From the NCBI GenBank assembly GCA_021029095.1, contig JAJOHG010000016.1, positions 186,001 to 250,000 on the forward strand: DNA of 64,000 nucleotides. The letters are read 5' to 3'. The translations under genes were made by a program, and so were the position numbers. This DNA comes from Phellopilus nigrolimitatus (taxonomy: Eukaryota; Basidiomycota; Agaricomycetes; Hymenochaetales; Hymenochaetaceae). Positions 11,730 to 23,733 of this stretch are shown here, piece by piece. Below the pieces are notes generated by a model. It was not told the origin of the DNA. It was given only the letters and a program-made list of their open reading frames with translations, and made no database searches. Every line of letters starts with the position of its first letter. Position 1 is the stretch's first letter.

Positions 11730-13003
11730 ATTTGTCTCGAAAAATTAGGACGTTGAGGCGGTTGTCAAAAACGAGCGACGCTGAAAAGAAACGGAAAGAC
11801 TTGGAAACTGTCCTCATGGTGAAACGACGAGGGAACATCTATTTCGTAAGCACAGCCTCCTGATCGCGACGGCAATCCTTATTCAAGTAACGCGGCTACC
11901 ACATTCGTACTGTATTTCTTCAGTGTCAGCTTGAAAGCAATGTAACCGACAAACTTGGATACCTTCTGATACCACTTTTGTTTTTGGAAAAACTACCCTG
12001 AACACGGTCTCTCAATAGCAGCTAAATTTCCCTTGGTTTCTCTGAGGGGTCCATCGAAGTGTGGAGACTCCTCGCTATGAATATATCAAATCAATATATG
12101 TGATAACTAACAAACCTGTCTATACCATCTCATGTCAGCAAACAGTATTCTGAGCGCTCATAATCCTACTCTTTCCCACGTGGCGAGCAAAGAGCAGTTA
12201 GCACTGCCACCCTACCTTAATCTTAGAACCTTCATTTTGGATCTAGACTAGCCTCTTATTATGGGTTTCATATATAATTTATGAAAAGATCGCACGCACA
12301 AACCATTCCGCAAAACAATTGAACGCCACATGGTACTGGAGTATATCCGTTGTTGGCAAATAATCAATGAGCCAGACGGAATATATACATGTATGGGAAA
12401 CGGTTACTCTTTGTGACCTATATGCCCCTTCGAAAGGACGCATTGTCGTGGTCGTCCTTCATGATTGCAGTAAGGTCCTTGTATTAGCCGTAGTGGTGAA
12501 TGGCTTACTGTGTGCGTTATTCTGTAAGCGCACCGTAGGTGTCTCTGCGCTTCAAAACAGAGTACGTCCTCGATCTTTCACTAAAGGCAGTCCCGGCATA
12601 GCGGCCCACTCGGCACTCGTGTAAGTGCTTTCTCAACCGCTGGACGTACACTACTTGGATGACTGCAGAGCTAAAGATAGTTCACATGGATTCTATTATG
12701 CACTATTCTATTATGTTCCATGGCTTTACGGCTTGAAGCAAACAAAAAATGCAAAGACAACATGAAACCAGGCCTTGCTTCTCCCCCAGAAAGACCAAGA
12801 TCTCGTTTTACAGGGAAAAGGTATTTATGCTAATCTAAAGTAATTGTTCAAAACACGCTGAGGGGTGCAAGCAATTGTGCCTCCTATACTCTGCAGATCT
12901 GTGCTATCCGTTGGAAAGCCCATATATGGTACGAATGACGGATGGCCGTGCTAGTCTCTACACCAACCTACAGTATCTCCCATCCAGAACAGATCTACCT
13001 GCG
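11730..13003. other. intergenic spacer of left duplicated segment
   Basis: A/T-rich spacer, mirrored with many indels by 25,836-27,556. Likely holds the promoter of the CFA-like pseudogene. I see no supported coding sequence. Confidence 0.5.
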
Positions 13004-15149
13004 TCAGAGCGCGTTCATGGGGTAGTCGCTTTTGCGGTCGCCGTACATGGCGATTTCGGTGTCGCTCTCAGATGGTGTTCGGCCCATCTAAATTTAGTCG
13101 AAGAAGGATTGATCCGTCTATTAGCATCGGTCAAATTTGAAAAGGAACAATATTATCAGCAACGCTTACCTTGCCATTCTGCGCCTCCAGATCGCGCGTC
13201 GTCTCCGTCTCCGTGTTAACCTTAATGGAAAGCGCGTGCGGGTTGGTGTTCTTAGTCCAAAGAAAAGAGCGACACGGCCAGTTAGTTCCAGATAGGTGGG
13301 GGCTTAGGGCCGAGATACATACCTTTGACATCCCTGGAGCGTCTATCTCGACTGCGCGCGAACGGAAACGTCCCTGAGATAGTGAGACGCTCTCCTCGCC
13401 CGAGCTATCGCCAAGGCCGCCAGAAAGATTTTTCCGGTTGTTTAACCTGATAATTCATTTAAAGATTGTGAAAAGTTAGTTAAGTCCTTTTGAGTAGCAA
13501 GCGGAAGGAGCGCAGCTCACGTAGCAAGGAGAGAATTGGTGTAAACTTTCGGGAGATCCTTCTATAAGCGAGGGAGTAAAACGTAACTGACCATGAAGGA
13601 CTTACGTCTGCTGACTGTCACATAGAAAAGGATGTACACGAAAGTGTTGGGAAGGACCGTGATCTATAACACAAAAGGGGAACGGGATTCAGGATCATCG
13701 TCAAATAAAACCTTATTAGTCTACGAAGATAAGCACGTACAGTAATCAATGACAGGACCGCGTCAAGGCTGGTCAACAAGCCCGTGTTCATAGAAAACAT
13801 GATCAGGCGGTTGATAATGCTGTCTGAGCGCGAGAAACCTGTCCGCGAGCGCTGCAGGAGCCAAATGAGCGACATTGCGATCGCGACATCCCCCGCCGCG
13901 CCGAAAATGTTGATTGACCTGCTGAGGTTCACGATTTTGGGGAGGTTCGTGAAGGTTCCGAGCTGTAGGCTATTCACGGATGAAGAAGAATTGGATCTCA
14001 AAAACGGAAGGAGGCGCGGTAGATACGCAGGACGTACGCTTTGACCAGGTAGACTGATTTTTTCAATTATGCGCATCAACTCTCAAGGTGTCTCACTGGA
14101 TTTCGAAATCACATACCGATCGACACAACGAACTCCGCAGCGACGAGCAAGCACTGTAAGCCAGCGCATTTTTCATTGGTCAGTATAACTGACCGATGTT
14201 AAGTGCACGGAAAGTGTCCCTACCAAGATAACTACCAACGGAATGCTCTTGTGGCTAACTGGATTGGAGAAGCAAGTTATTTTCAGCGCGTGAAAAATAG
14301 GTAAAAAAGGGATTATGGAAAAACGTACGCTTCCAGATGCGCATAACGAAGAACGTTTGCACAGAAAGGACGACGAGAGACTACAAATAGGAGACATCTG
14401 CACTTCTCCCGCGTTGAAAAGGAGACAAACGTACATTGAACATAACTTCAATCTACACGCAAGACAACGCCAACTTAGTTGGAACTCTCAAAGAGTTAAA
14501 CGTGGAGTGCATACCAAGAGCGTGTCGACGATCGTGTTCAGAAACACGGGGTTGCCGTAGTTAGTGATGAGATATGTGTACGCGGAGTGTGTGATCAGCC
14601 CCTGATGTACCGTGTCAAGTACCCAAACCCATGCGACCTTTAAAATCATTTCGCGCGCGCCACAAACAGATCTCGTTAGTTATTCATTTGCTAGTATTGG
14701 CGCCGGTTTAAAGGAACGCACGAGCGTCTTCATCCACCACTCATCCTTTGTATAACGCTATTTTTTCGTTCGGTCAATCATCAGTGCATGCGTATTACGA
14801 TTGAAGACGAAGACACTCACATTGAAATAGTAGTAGCATTGCACGCTCCCCGCACCCCATAACCTGTCCACGCGATGGAAATCCGTATAGTCAGCACCCA
14901 ATTCTTACCACCACTGGGGCGCATCCCCGAAAGAACCGCGACTCACCCCATGGCAAGGCTAGCAGATCACATACTTCAGTTCATTATTTCAGTACACCTA
15001 AGTAAGAAGAGACAAACTTACACGACACCAATGAAAAGCACCCCCATCTGCCAAGGGTTCACATCGTTGTCAGCGATTGAGTTCACAACTCACAAAATGA
15101 GACGCACCGTGTTGTCCATAGCAGGAAGACCAGTTGCGGAAGACACCAT
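13004..15149 (-). CDS. DUF6534-domain seven-helix membrane protein, left copy
   Basis: Multi-exon gene beginning 'MVSSATGLPAMDNT' and ending 'DYPMNAL'. Motifs of the fungal DUF6534 family are visible: 'WVWVLDTVHQ', 'LITNYGNPVFLNTIVD', and the signature 'AAGDVAIAMSLIWLLQRSRT' followed by 'NRLIMFSMNTGLLTSLDAV'. The family is a large basidiomycete-specific group of integral membrane proteins of unknown function. The C-terminal ~80 residues are soluble and acidic. Relative to the mirrored copy there is a 9-nt in-frame insertion at the last exon. I found no disabling change, but the many short exons make that check incomplete. It is convergent with nothing and lies upstream of the CFA-like pseudogene on the same strand. 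Confidence 0.75.
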
Positions 15150-16640
15150 TTTGAGAACGGATGAGACGGAGTATCGAAACGTTCGGTGTGTTGGGCAAGC
15201 TGACGCTGGTCGTTTTATGGCGAAGGAAATTTGCCAGAAGAGACACGACCGTGGATCCTGCGGGAAAGGCGGTCACTAAGGGAGGACGGGGGATGGTATG
15301 GGGGGATGGCAGCGCGTAAAATGAGTGTCGTTCTTATAAACGCGACGGTATGTCTCAGATCGCGTCGATTTGCAGAGCTAGATCTGAGTTTTGTCAGCGG
15401 CTGTAGACGAGCTTCGGAGTCTGGAAACTCTGAGAGAGCCTTGCGGGCGAAATACAGTAAACAAGTCCCGGGAACTGTGTATTTCTAGCGCGAGCTAGAA
15501 ATAAAAGCGTATCTCGTCGCTACGGGCAGCCCGTCGAAATCCGATGTGGTCGGCAAAGCTGGGACAATGGTTAATCGGTTTAGACCTCGCGTGCAAGAAG
15601 AAATTATCAGACGACCATGCGCCGCCGCCCTGCCGAAAGCTTCACGAGGTCGACTCCTGCCATCGGTGCACAGTCCCTGAGCCTGACATAAGCGTACATA
15701 AATCCGAGGCAATCATAGACTCCCTGAGGAGGCTGTTTGTTTCTCATAACAAACAAGTGAGAGTGCAGTTCCGAGCGGCAAGGAACGCGCGAGGGCCCGC
15801 CTCGAGCCATTATAGTGTACGAAGGTCGCTCACTTTGTGGGGAGGAGGGTGCGAAAATGTGTAATGTGTTACAGCGCTTTTAGAAAACCTTGTCAGTGCG
15901 CACAAAAAAAAAAGTTGCAACAGGTCAACTCAGCCCATAAGAAAGATAAAGCCTCTTTGGGTGCAGGCACGTCGTACACGCAGCGTCCTGACACTTCCAA
16001 ATGCCCTCGAAACTCAACGAGGACTTGACATTCGGAAATCTTTGGTTTCATAACCTTTACCAGGGGTACTAGCATGAACATTCAGAATTTTTAGCCTTAA
16101 CGAACTCAGTTTCTCGTCATGTAACGACGTAGCACAACGCGCGTCTGTACCAAAGAGGCAATATTGCCATTTTGGGCTGAGTCGGCCTATCGCGCGCACT
16201 AGCCCATCTCGATTCTGTGGAATTCGAGTCGCTGATAAATTAATATAATGTAGTGCGGCGGCACATAAGTAAAACTGTTTTTAGCGCTGCCAAATTGGCG
16301 TGCGTTAGAGCACTAAGTGCCCTTATTCATATCTTAAAACCTTTCAACACGGGCGCTTGACGGCGCTAAGCAGGCCAAGCACTTGTAAAATCGACCTTCC
16401 GCAGTTGAACGACTTTGCATAAACCATACAAGACACCTTTAGTTTAATTATATTTTGCTGGTGCCTACGACTCGGAGCGCATAAGCGATATGTTAAACAT
16501 GTGCTAAGCTCCGCAGGGCTGTTCGATAGGTGAACGGTAACTTGAAGTACGATGGCGTGTTTGAGCGCAGCAAACTCGCGGCTGTCGTGCCCTTTACAAG
16601 ACACTGACATCTGCAGAAGCTGATAGACTCCGAGTCACAC
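15150..16640. other. spacer with family A promoter remnant
   Basis: 15,490-15,610 is the inner edge of the inverted duplication. 15,770-15,860 matches the upstream region of family A genes in minus orientation, but no family A coding sequence follows. 16,230-16,650 matches the intergenic DNA between the divergent A and B genes at 31 kb. So an A-B divergent pair once stood here and lost its A member. Confidence 0.55.
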
Positions 16641-16650
16641 AATAACAACA

Positions 16651-17004
16651 ATGGTGCTTGCGGGTCGGAGAGCGCGGATCACAGACCCTGCAGGAGCCCG
16701 TAGAAGTAAGGCACACTTCTCAACCACCCATAAGTTTGGCACTCGCTTATACGACGCATTCGTCCAGTCGCGATTAAATACAATCTTTGGGGAAATATCC
16801 GACGACGACAAGCGGTATACCGTGCGCTGTAAGTCTTCCCAGACTTGGCTACTCGCGTCGAGGGCCATTGATCACTCCTTTGTCCCCCCAGTAGGTAAAC
16901 TGCTAAATGTGTTTTACGGGCCGCGAAAGAAGGTGGAGGGCACAAGGCTGATTGCGGAGAAGAAGGAGGCTCAAACAGATTTCCTCGAGAAAGCCTTAGA
17001 TTAA
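16651..17004 (+). pseudogene. family B small gene, broken copy (B-1)
   Basis: Resembles the intact family B genes: exon 2 gives 'LYDAF' in a shifted frame, then 'EISDDDKRYTVRC', a GTAAGT donor, and exon 3 'GPRKKVEGTRLIAEK...EKALD' ending at TAA. A deletion in exon 2 relative to 57,934-58,038 breaks the frame. 3' flank 'GATGAACGCGGAATTCC' (~17,060) is the shared family B downstream sequence. Confidence 0.6.
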
Positions 17005-17293
17005 GAAAGGGGAGGCGCGTTGTTGCACAGAATTAGAACGTGCAATCCGCCCACGCAACGATGAACGCGGAATTCCTTACAATATCTGGTTATTAAATTA
17101 TGCTTGTGCTTGAAGAAGCAGAATTCCTTCCGTCAGCAAAATGTGAATTTGCTTAAGATCCAGTACAGCCTTGTGAATGCGCGCATCTACCAAGACATGG
17201 GTATGGGTAGATCAGCCTGAGCGTCTTACGTAGATACATATCGCTGATGCCTTTCAGCACCGCTGAGTTCTGTGTAGTTGGTTTGAGTGAATA

Positions 17294-18565
17294 TTACTTC
17301 AATTCCGCCAAAACGGTATCCACGTCGTCAGCAACTGTCCCCTCAAACTCGGGTTCCTTCGGTACCCAACCCAGACCTTTGATACGTTCTGGTCGCTCGA
17401 GTGAGCTTGAAGAGATAATTCTGATAAAACCGATCAGCTATTTGTCGGAGAGATGATCGCAAGATTTCTCATGGAATTACCTCCCGAAGAATCCCAGTAC
17501 CTCTGCAGGGGTTTCCTGAAGCTCGGCGGACTCAAGCTGTCCTCGCCTGTACAATGCCTCGGCAATACACGCGAGCATCGTCTTCCAATCCTTTTGTACG
17601 CTGCTTGCGATGAAAAATCGAGTATACGGACTCGAAGCCAGTGCCACGGACTTTGCCTCGAGCGCGCGATCCAGGACGAGTAGAAAGACAGGGATGAGGT
17701 CTTTGATGTTGATCTGCGAACATTGTTCAGATATTTTGAAGCGGTTTAGTTGAGGCGTCAAAATGCACCCATCCGAAGCGGTTGCTTCCGTCTCCAACAA
17801 TAATGCCATGTTTGAGTTTTAGCATATGATTGACAAGCTCTTTGACGACGTGTGCCGTTCGAGCGACCGGGCCGTCTCCAACACCGTGCACAATAGACGG
17901 GCAGACTGTAAAAGTATTGACATACCCCTCTTCACCTGCCTTGAGAATTCTGCCACGCTGACATAAGAACTTCAAATTTCTTTTTTTTAAAGAAGAGGAG
18001 AAATCGTACAGAACATCAACCTGGCCATGCAGCATAGACGGTGTAAGCAGCCTGATATTCTCCTCCGAGTCCTGCGTGAATATCTTAGGACATATACTGA
18101 AGCAAAAAATCATTTTTGCGTACCGTCCACACTTTGGAATTCGGATCGAACTTCGTCATTTTCTCATCCATAAAAATAGCTGTGCCGCTAGTGTGCAACA
18201 AAGTACCAACGCCAAGACTCTTTGTGTGTTTTGCCTTCAGACCCTTCAGAATGGCGAGCGTGAGACCCACGTCGTCGCAATTTCCCACATTGATTACAAT
18301 GTCTGCCTGCTCAGATTGCTGGGAAATTGTTTCGACGTCGGCGAAAGATCCCTGGACGACGGTGGCTCCAGCAGCTCTGATAGCTTCGAAAGATGACTCG
18401 GACCGGACGAGAGCTGTGTATTCGAAGTCTGGGTATTTCTTTTTGAGTGCAACGAGGAGAGGACCTGTCGACTGACATTAGATTCCATGCATCATGACTC
18501 GTGATCGAGCAGCCCTCCTCACCGCCCAGGTAGCCAGTCGCCCCAACGATGAATACTTTTGTCAT
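17294..18565 (-). CDS. NmrA-like / extended SDR NAD(P)-binding protein
   Basis: Starts 'MTKVFIVGATGYLGG', a Rossmann GxxGxxG nucleotide-binding motif right at the N-terminus. Further pieces 'ALVRS', 'ADIVINVGNCDDVGL', 'LLHTSGTAIF', 'TVCPSIVHGVGDGP', 'DGSNRFGWVH' follow in order and fit the NAD-dependent epimerase/NmrA-like group. Last exon 17,294-17,437 ends 'VADDVDTVLAELK'. Its acceptor pairs in phase with a donor inside '..TPAE|GTACTG', which is why I extend past the in-frame TAA at 17,477. Substrate unknown; members act as oxidoreductases or redox-sensing regulators. It neighbours a P450 on the same strand, which would fit a metabolite pathway. Confidence 0.75.
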
Positions 18566-19773
18566 GGTGAGGGAGGATTGAAGACTCGGATATCTTGAGT
18601 AGAAGATGCACTTGATTTCGGCTTCCAGATAATACTTGCACCTCTTATACTCCACTGAAGTAGGTTCGGCTGAGCAGTCAACCTCTTTGACAAAAGCGCT
18701 TCGTTTCGGGGAGTCGTGTAAAATCAACGTTCATGCTTACAACTCAGAACCAAGTCCTCGGAAGTTCAGCAAGGCTTTGTAAGATAATTTGTCGGAGAGA
18801 AAGAGACTATCTGACCCAGAAAGGCAGTTTCCTCATGCTCGTGGCTTCGCGTGTCTGCATGCTCTGCAAGGCCAAAGTTCCGAGAAATAATACCGCTTGC
18901 TTTTCTCTCAGCAGCGTAAGTGTCCTGGTCATTGCCGAACGATATTGTCTAGTGTTTTCGAAGGTTGGGTCTGGTCAGGTCGGAGCGCATTTTGTTTGAC
19001 CCTGATCCCGACTAGGGTCAGCTTTTCTACTATTTGATGAGATCCGCTGGTAACCCGACCCGGAAAGTCAGGTCAGGGTCGACCCCGGAGTCGACGCGGA
19101 CCAGGTTTATTTCGTGATTGCAGACCCTCGACCTGAGTCATCTCCAACTCACCTTGACCTGACCCGCTAGCGACCCGGCCCGGGCGTCGACCCCAGGTCA
19201 GTGACCTTTGAGAACGCTAGCAACATCTGACTCTCCACCTCGACGAGGCTGCGCAGCTTGCAATTGGATGCCGATCTGAAGGCGGGCTCGCTACAGAAGA
19301 AGTTGAAGATTCGGCTGTAACATTACCGCGTGACGAGGAAATTCAACAGCGAAAGCTGCAAGGATACTGGGTTGATAGGCACCCGCCACTTTTAGTCCCT
19401 CTTTCCTCTGTCGTTATCACGGACTCTGACTGCTATTCACGAGTCTACAAGGAAACAGCATAATATATGATGCGTTTAACCATCGATTTCTCTCACAATA
19501 ATACACTAATTAGCTTCTCGAAGGATAGTCATGGCACGCGAGATAAGAGAAAGGTGAATGCATGAGCGTATTCCATTGAGTGAAGATTTGACTCCGAAAA
19601 GACTAAAAAAATATTAACAAAAGAGTTCCACGAATCCTTACTATAGAAAAATAAACGCCTAAAGAACGAGGTACCATGTGGCACGTGCGATATATAGGTC
19701 CGTACGGTAAAGGATAAACTATGGCGGACATGTATGTACCCAAGAGTAAGATAGTGGACACCAGGAATTGCGC
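18566..19773. other. spacer with GGTCAGG/CCTGACC-rich low-complexity DNA
   Basis: 18,965-19,210 is dense in both strands of 'GGTCAGGGTC' and 'GACCCGAC' variants, including 'GTCGACCCCGG'. It can fold in many ways and has no open frame. The rest is A/T-rich and likely contains the SDR promoter and the P450 terminator. Confidence 0.5.
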
Positions 19774-21860
19774 TCATTTTTTCTCCCATTTAAGGCCTGA
19801 GAGGATCCCAGAATGGTTCGACTCGAAAGGGTGCTCCTCCTCGACTGCGCGGATAAGCGCCTCGGCCTTCGCAGAGCGTGGCGTGATCGATGTCTTGTAT
19901 GACACAGGGTGGCTAATGATACCGGGGGTGAACTGCGCAACAGGGTCGACTGCCTTTCCAGTGCCGGCAGCCGGCTTGCGGATGTCGAATGCCGCGAGAC
20001 TCATCGCGATGCTGAGGAAGACAGACGAGTCCGCGAGTTCGCGCCCTGGGCAGACGCGCCGCCCGAAGCCGAAGGCAATTGAGTGAGTGTCCATCTCCGG
20101 CGCGCGACCGTCGACGCCGAGGAAACGCTCGGGCTTGAAGGTCATCGGGTCATGGAACGTAGCCGGGTCGTGCATGAAGCCCCTGCACATCAAATAGCAT
20201 CCCGTTATAAAAAAAATCCGAATCAGTTAAATTTATTGTACACACCAGATGTTTGCCATGAGCAAAGAGCCCTTTGGGATAAACATGCCCTCATATATAT
20301 CATCCTCTATCGTTTGATGGGGAAGACCCATGGGCGCGACAGGGTGCCAACGGAGAATTTCCTTGACAAGCGCGTTGACGTACGGCAGATCCGCGCGGTC
20401 CTCAAAGCCTGGGAGACGATCTGAACCGACGACACGGTCTATTTCCTCCTGCGCCTTGCGCTGTTTCTCCGGGAACAGCGTCATCGCCAAGAAGAAGCAG
20501 TACATCGAAGACACAGTCTATCGACGCAAAAAGTTTATTAATAAGATTAATGAAACGCGGAATGAATGTGAGAAAGGGAAAAAGAACATACGGTGTCGGC
20601 ACCACCTGAGTAAAGCGACGTGGCGGACCATTTGACAACAAAGTCCTCCTCTGGGCTGAGATCGCCCTTCTCGAGCAGAGCCGACGTATACGACGGAATT
20701 GCTGTTCCAGCAGCCTTTGAATAGAAATCAGTTTCGTAATTCTTCAACCCAGAAAACGCTAATCAAACCATCTGTTGCTTCACGAACTCGTGCGGCTTTT
20801 CCGCGAGCTCATCAACAGTCCTCTTCCACCGCAAGGCTGTCCGCTTGAAGCCCGTACCAGGAACCCAGTCCGGGACGTGCCGCACTGACCAAAATAGATT
20901 GAGTATACACGAAAAAGTGGAGGGTTCAGGTCTGTCTACGTACAGATCGGAAGAACATCGACGAGCCATGCGCCGGGCTGAACCGCAGAGGAGAACTGCG
21001 CGAGTGCCTCATCGGCAAGGTTGACGAGGGGATCCTGCTCACGGGGCTCGATCGTGTATCCGTGCGAGATCTTCAAGATGATGGCACCGGCCTCGCTGTC
21101 TCCGTTTCATATTAGTTACCGGAAAACAAAAGAAGACGACGTGAAACTGTAAAACGTACGTCCTGATGTGGTGTTCGAGTTTCTCGGGCTCTTCGAGGAC
21201 GCGAAGAAGGAACCGACGGACTTCAGTGTCTTGAAGCGGGTAGAAGCGCGAGACAGCCGACTTCGAGCCAATGACAGCATGGATGTTCTTGCGGTAAGCA
21301 CGGAAACGGTCGGTGTAGTGCTGACTTGAAAGAGCATGTTCCCAGCCACACCTGAAAAGTTGAAAGGAAGTAGATTAGACATAAAGAGTCGAATGCGGAA
21401 TAAGTTTGAGAAACTAACATTTCACCGCCGAAGACCATAGTAGGCCGGTCGGAATAGGTCGCGGAACGTTTTTCCAGAAGGTCGTAAGCGATACGCGCTT
21501 CATTGAGAATGATGATGTTCTGCCCAAAGACGTTCACAGAGCTGATCGGACCTGCGGACATAACATCAAGTAACATATTCAAATCCATCGAGACGCAAAT
21601 TTCATTGAACTTAAGTCAGTACGCTGGACTTCACTACTAGACACTTGCATACCATATAGCTCCTTGTGTTTTGCCCAGAAAACCCATTCCTGTTCACCTG
21701 CTGGCGGGAGATCCAGCAAGTTCCCAATCACTGGCTTCGGTTTGGGGCCAGGGGGGAGCGGCGCAGGTGCCTTCTTGCTTGGAGTGAGGAGCAGGACCTT
21801 GATGAGGTAGAGACCAAGTCCGCCGAGCACAACGTCGACGAGTAAAATCGAGGAGCCCAT
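19774..21860 (-). CDS. cytochrome P450 monooxygenase
   Basis: Microsomal fungal P450 with about nine exons. N-terminal anchor '[20 protein letters not shown]' is followed by the proline hinge '[11 protein letters not shown]'. I-helix 'SGGADTV' spans an intron border, K-helix ExxR is 'EILRWHP', the PERF region is 'FKPERFL', and the haem-binding loop is '[13 protein letters not shown]' with the axial Cys. Ends '..LKWEKK' and TGA at 19,774. Layout and motifs resemble the O-methylsterigmatocystin oxidoreductase-like P450s common in agaricomycetes. Substrate cannot be told. No disabling change noticed. It sits in the single-copy core between two inverted duplicates. Confidence 0.9.
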
Positions 21861-23229
21861 AGCAACGGGAGTAGAGGGGGATGAAGACAGACGTCAGGAG
21901 GTCTATACAGGCGAAGGATTCAAAGAAAGTGGATGGAAGGTGATGATGGTGTGGAAGAGGAAATGGGGAGGCGATATATGAGAGACGCGTCCGAACCTGA
22001 GTTTTAAATGCGCTACCCATAACAGTTATCAGGTCCACACCCGGCTAGATGTTCGCACCTCTTACATCCATCGTATAACAAATTTGATTAAGCGCCGTCC
22101 CGTCCTTCGAATTTAGAACACTGATAAGGAAAGTTAGAGCGAAACGAGGGCACCCTGTAAATCCACCGTTAAACGTGTGTTGGGATTGAATGGGACGAGA
22201 AGTCCCCCCCTCTGTTACGCGCTGTTTGTCGCCGAACTTTTCATGTCCCGAGCAACGATACTCACCGAGACGCTATGCCAGTGTAAGGCACGTCTGTATA
22301 CACTAGCGTCCTCTGGCGTCAATAAACACACCATATCTATATCATGATGAGTAAGGGTATCGCGGCGACTTTGCAACGTTAACCGAGCTCGCCGAACTTT
22401 CAAAAGAATCCGAAAAAAGTCGGAAAAAAAAGAAGGGTCAGGGCGACGGCGACGGAACCAAAGTCCCGGCGCTTCTAATCACTTGCAAAATACAGGATCA
22501 TCCGCAAAAGCAACTTCCTGTCCTTCGGGCTGTGCCACCACTATGCGGCCGACCGCAAGAAGAGGAATGCAGCGGAAGGAACGAATCCAGCCCGTGGCAG
22601 ATCAGAAATGAATAAATCCGTGAAATCCGCGGAATTCTAGAAGTTTGACTGTATACGTTGCCGAAACGTTTTGCATCCGCACCTTCCGCACTGCTTGAAA
22701 GAAAAATTCATGTCAAATTCATGTCAAGATTTAGTTGAAAAGAGGAAAGATGAGATGTTTGGTGGTTCGGAAGCTGATACACGTGCTGATCGGCTTTGGC
22801 CGCCAGATTACACATGATGCCGAACAACACAGTCGGGTACACTGTTGAACAGTTCCGCCAACCCTCTCTTCGTCCCTCAGATCTCCGCTTTTTTATTCTG
22901 TAAGAAGTGACACGCGCGGTTCGCCTGGCTTCTTCCGCAGCATGTCCGAACTTTCTGATCTGGCTTTCGTAATGTGACAACAAAATTCAGGCATGTGTGC
23001 TTTGCAAAAGTTTGTCTAATATCCGCTAGAGAATCCTTCTTATTGATTTTCATCGCTTCGAATTACCAGGAATGTATGCATAACAATTGGGGGGAAATGG
23101 AAGAAATACTAGGCAACCTGTCCACCAATAAACAAGTTTGTTCACATGCACTATGAACAAGACGATCATTTAAATGAATGATGATCCATATGTTTCTCAT
23201 ACACTTATCCAATGGTCTTCGCGAAGACT
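21861..23229. other. P450 upstream region and spacer
   Basis: No supported gene. The short open frames have no family resemblance. Contains the P450 promoter and poly-A/poly-G runs near 22,200-22,430. Confidence 0.5.
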
Positions 23230-23733
23230 CATTGAAAAACCTGATAATTTTCTCCTTGCACGCGAGGTCTAGGCTGATTAACCGTGGGCGACCCTGTTGC
23301 CGAGTTGTCCCAGCTTTGCCGACCTGATCGGATTTCGAGGGTTGGCCGCCCGTAACGACGAGATGTGCCTTCTCATTTCTACTTAGCTCTCGCTAGAAAC
23401 ACGCAGTAGTTCCTCGGGATCTGTTCATTTTGTATGCACGGCTTTCTCAAGATTTCCGAACTTCGAAGCTCTTCTATAACCGCGCGGGGAACAAACTCAG
23501 ATTTGGCTTTGCAGATTGCAAAGCCAAAAAGACGCGATCTGAGACATACCGTGTCATACATAAGGACAACATTCACTTCACACGCAACGTCGTTGCCATC
23601 CCCCATATCATCCCTCCACCCTCCCTGAGTGACGACCACCTTCCCCGCAGAACCCCCTTCTGGCAAATTTGTTTCGCCATAAAACGACCAGCGTCAGCTT
23701 GCCCGACACACTCCGTCTCATCCGTTTTCGAAA

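Larger units (their letters stand above)
8935..15610. repeat. left copy of ~6.7 kb inverted segmental duplication
   Basis: Runs antiparallel to 23,230-30,380 (paired coordinates sum to ~38,870-39,280). Shared content in mirrored order: a ~300 bp outer flank, CFA-like gene, ~1.2 kb intergenic DNA, DUF6534 gene, and a ~120 bp inner flank. Exons are nearly identical; introns and spacers differ by substitutions and indels. The right copy carries extra DNA near 30,010-30,230 and 26,080-26,400. Confidence 0.9.

Noticed and set aside
17477..17809. SDR gene ending at the TAA at 17,477
   Set aside because: An in-phase intron leads to a further exon with the charged C-terminus expected for the family, ending at 17,294.
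22215..22983. Short frames upstream of the P450
   Set aside because: Random-looking composition and no similarity to the repeated families in the window.
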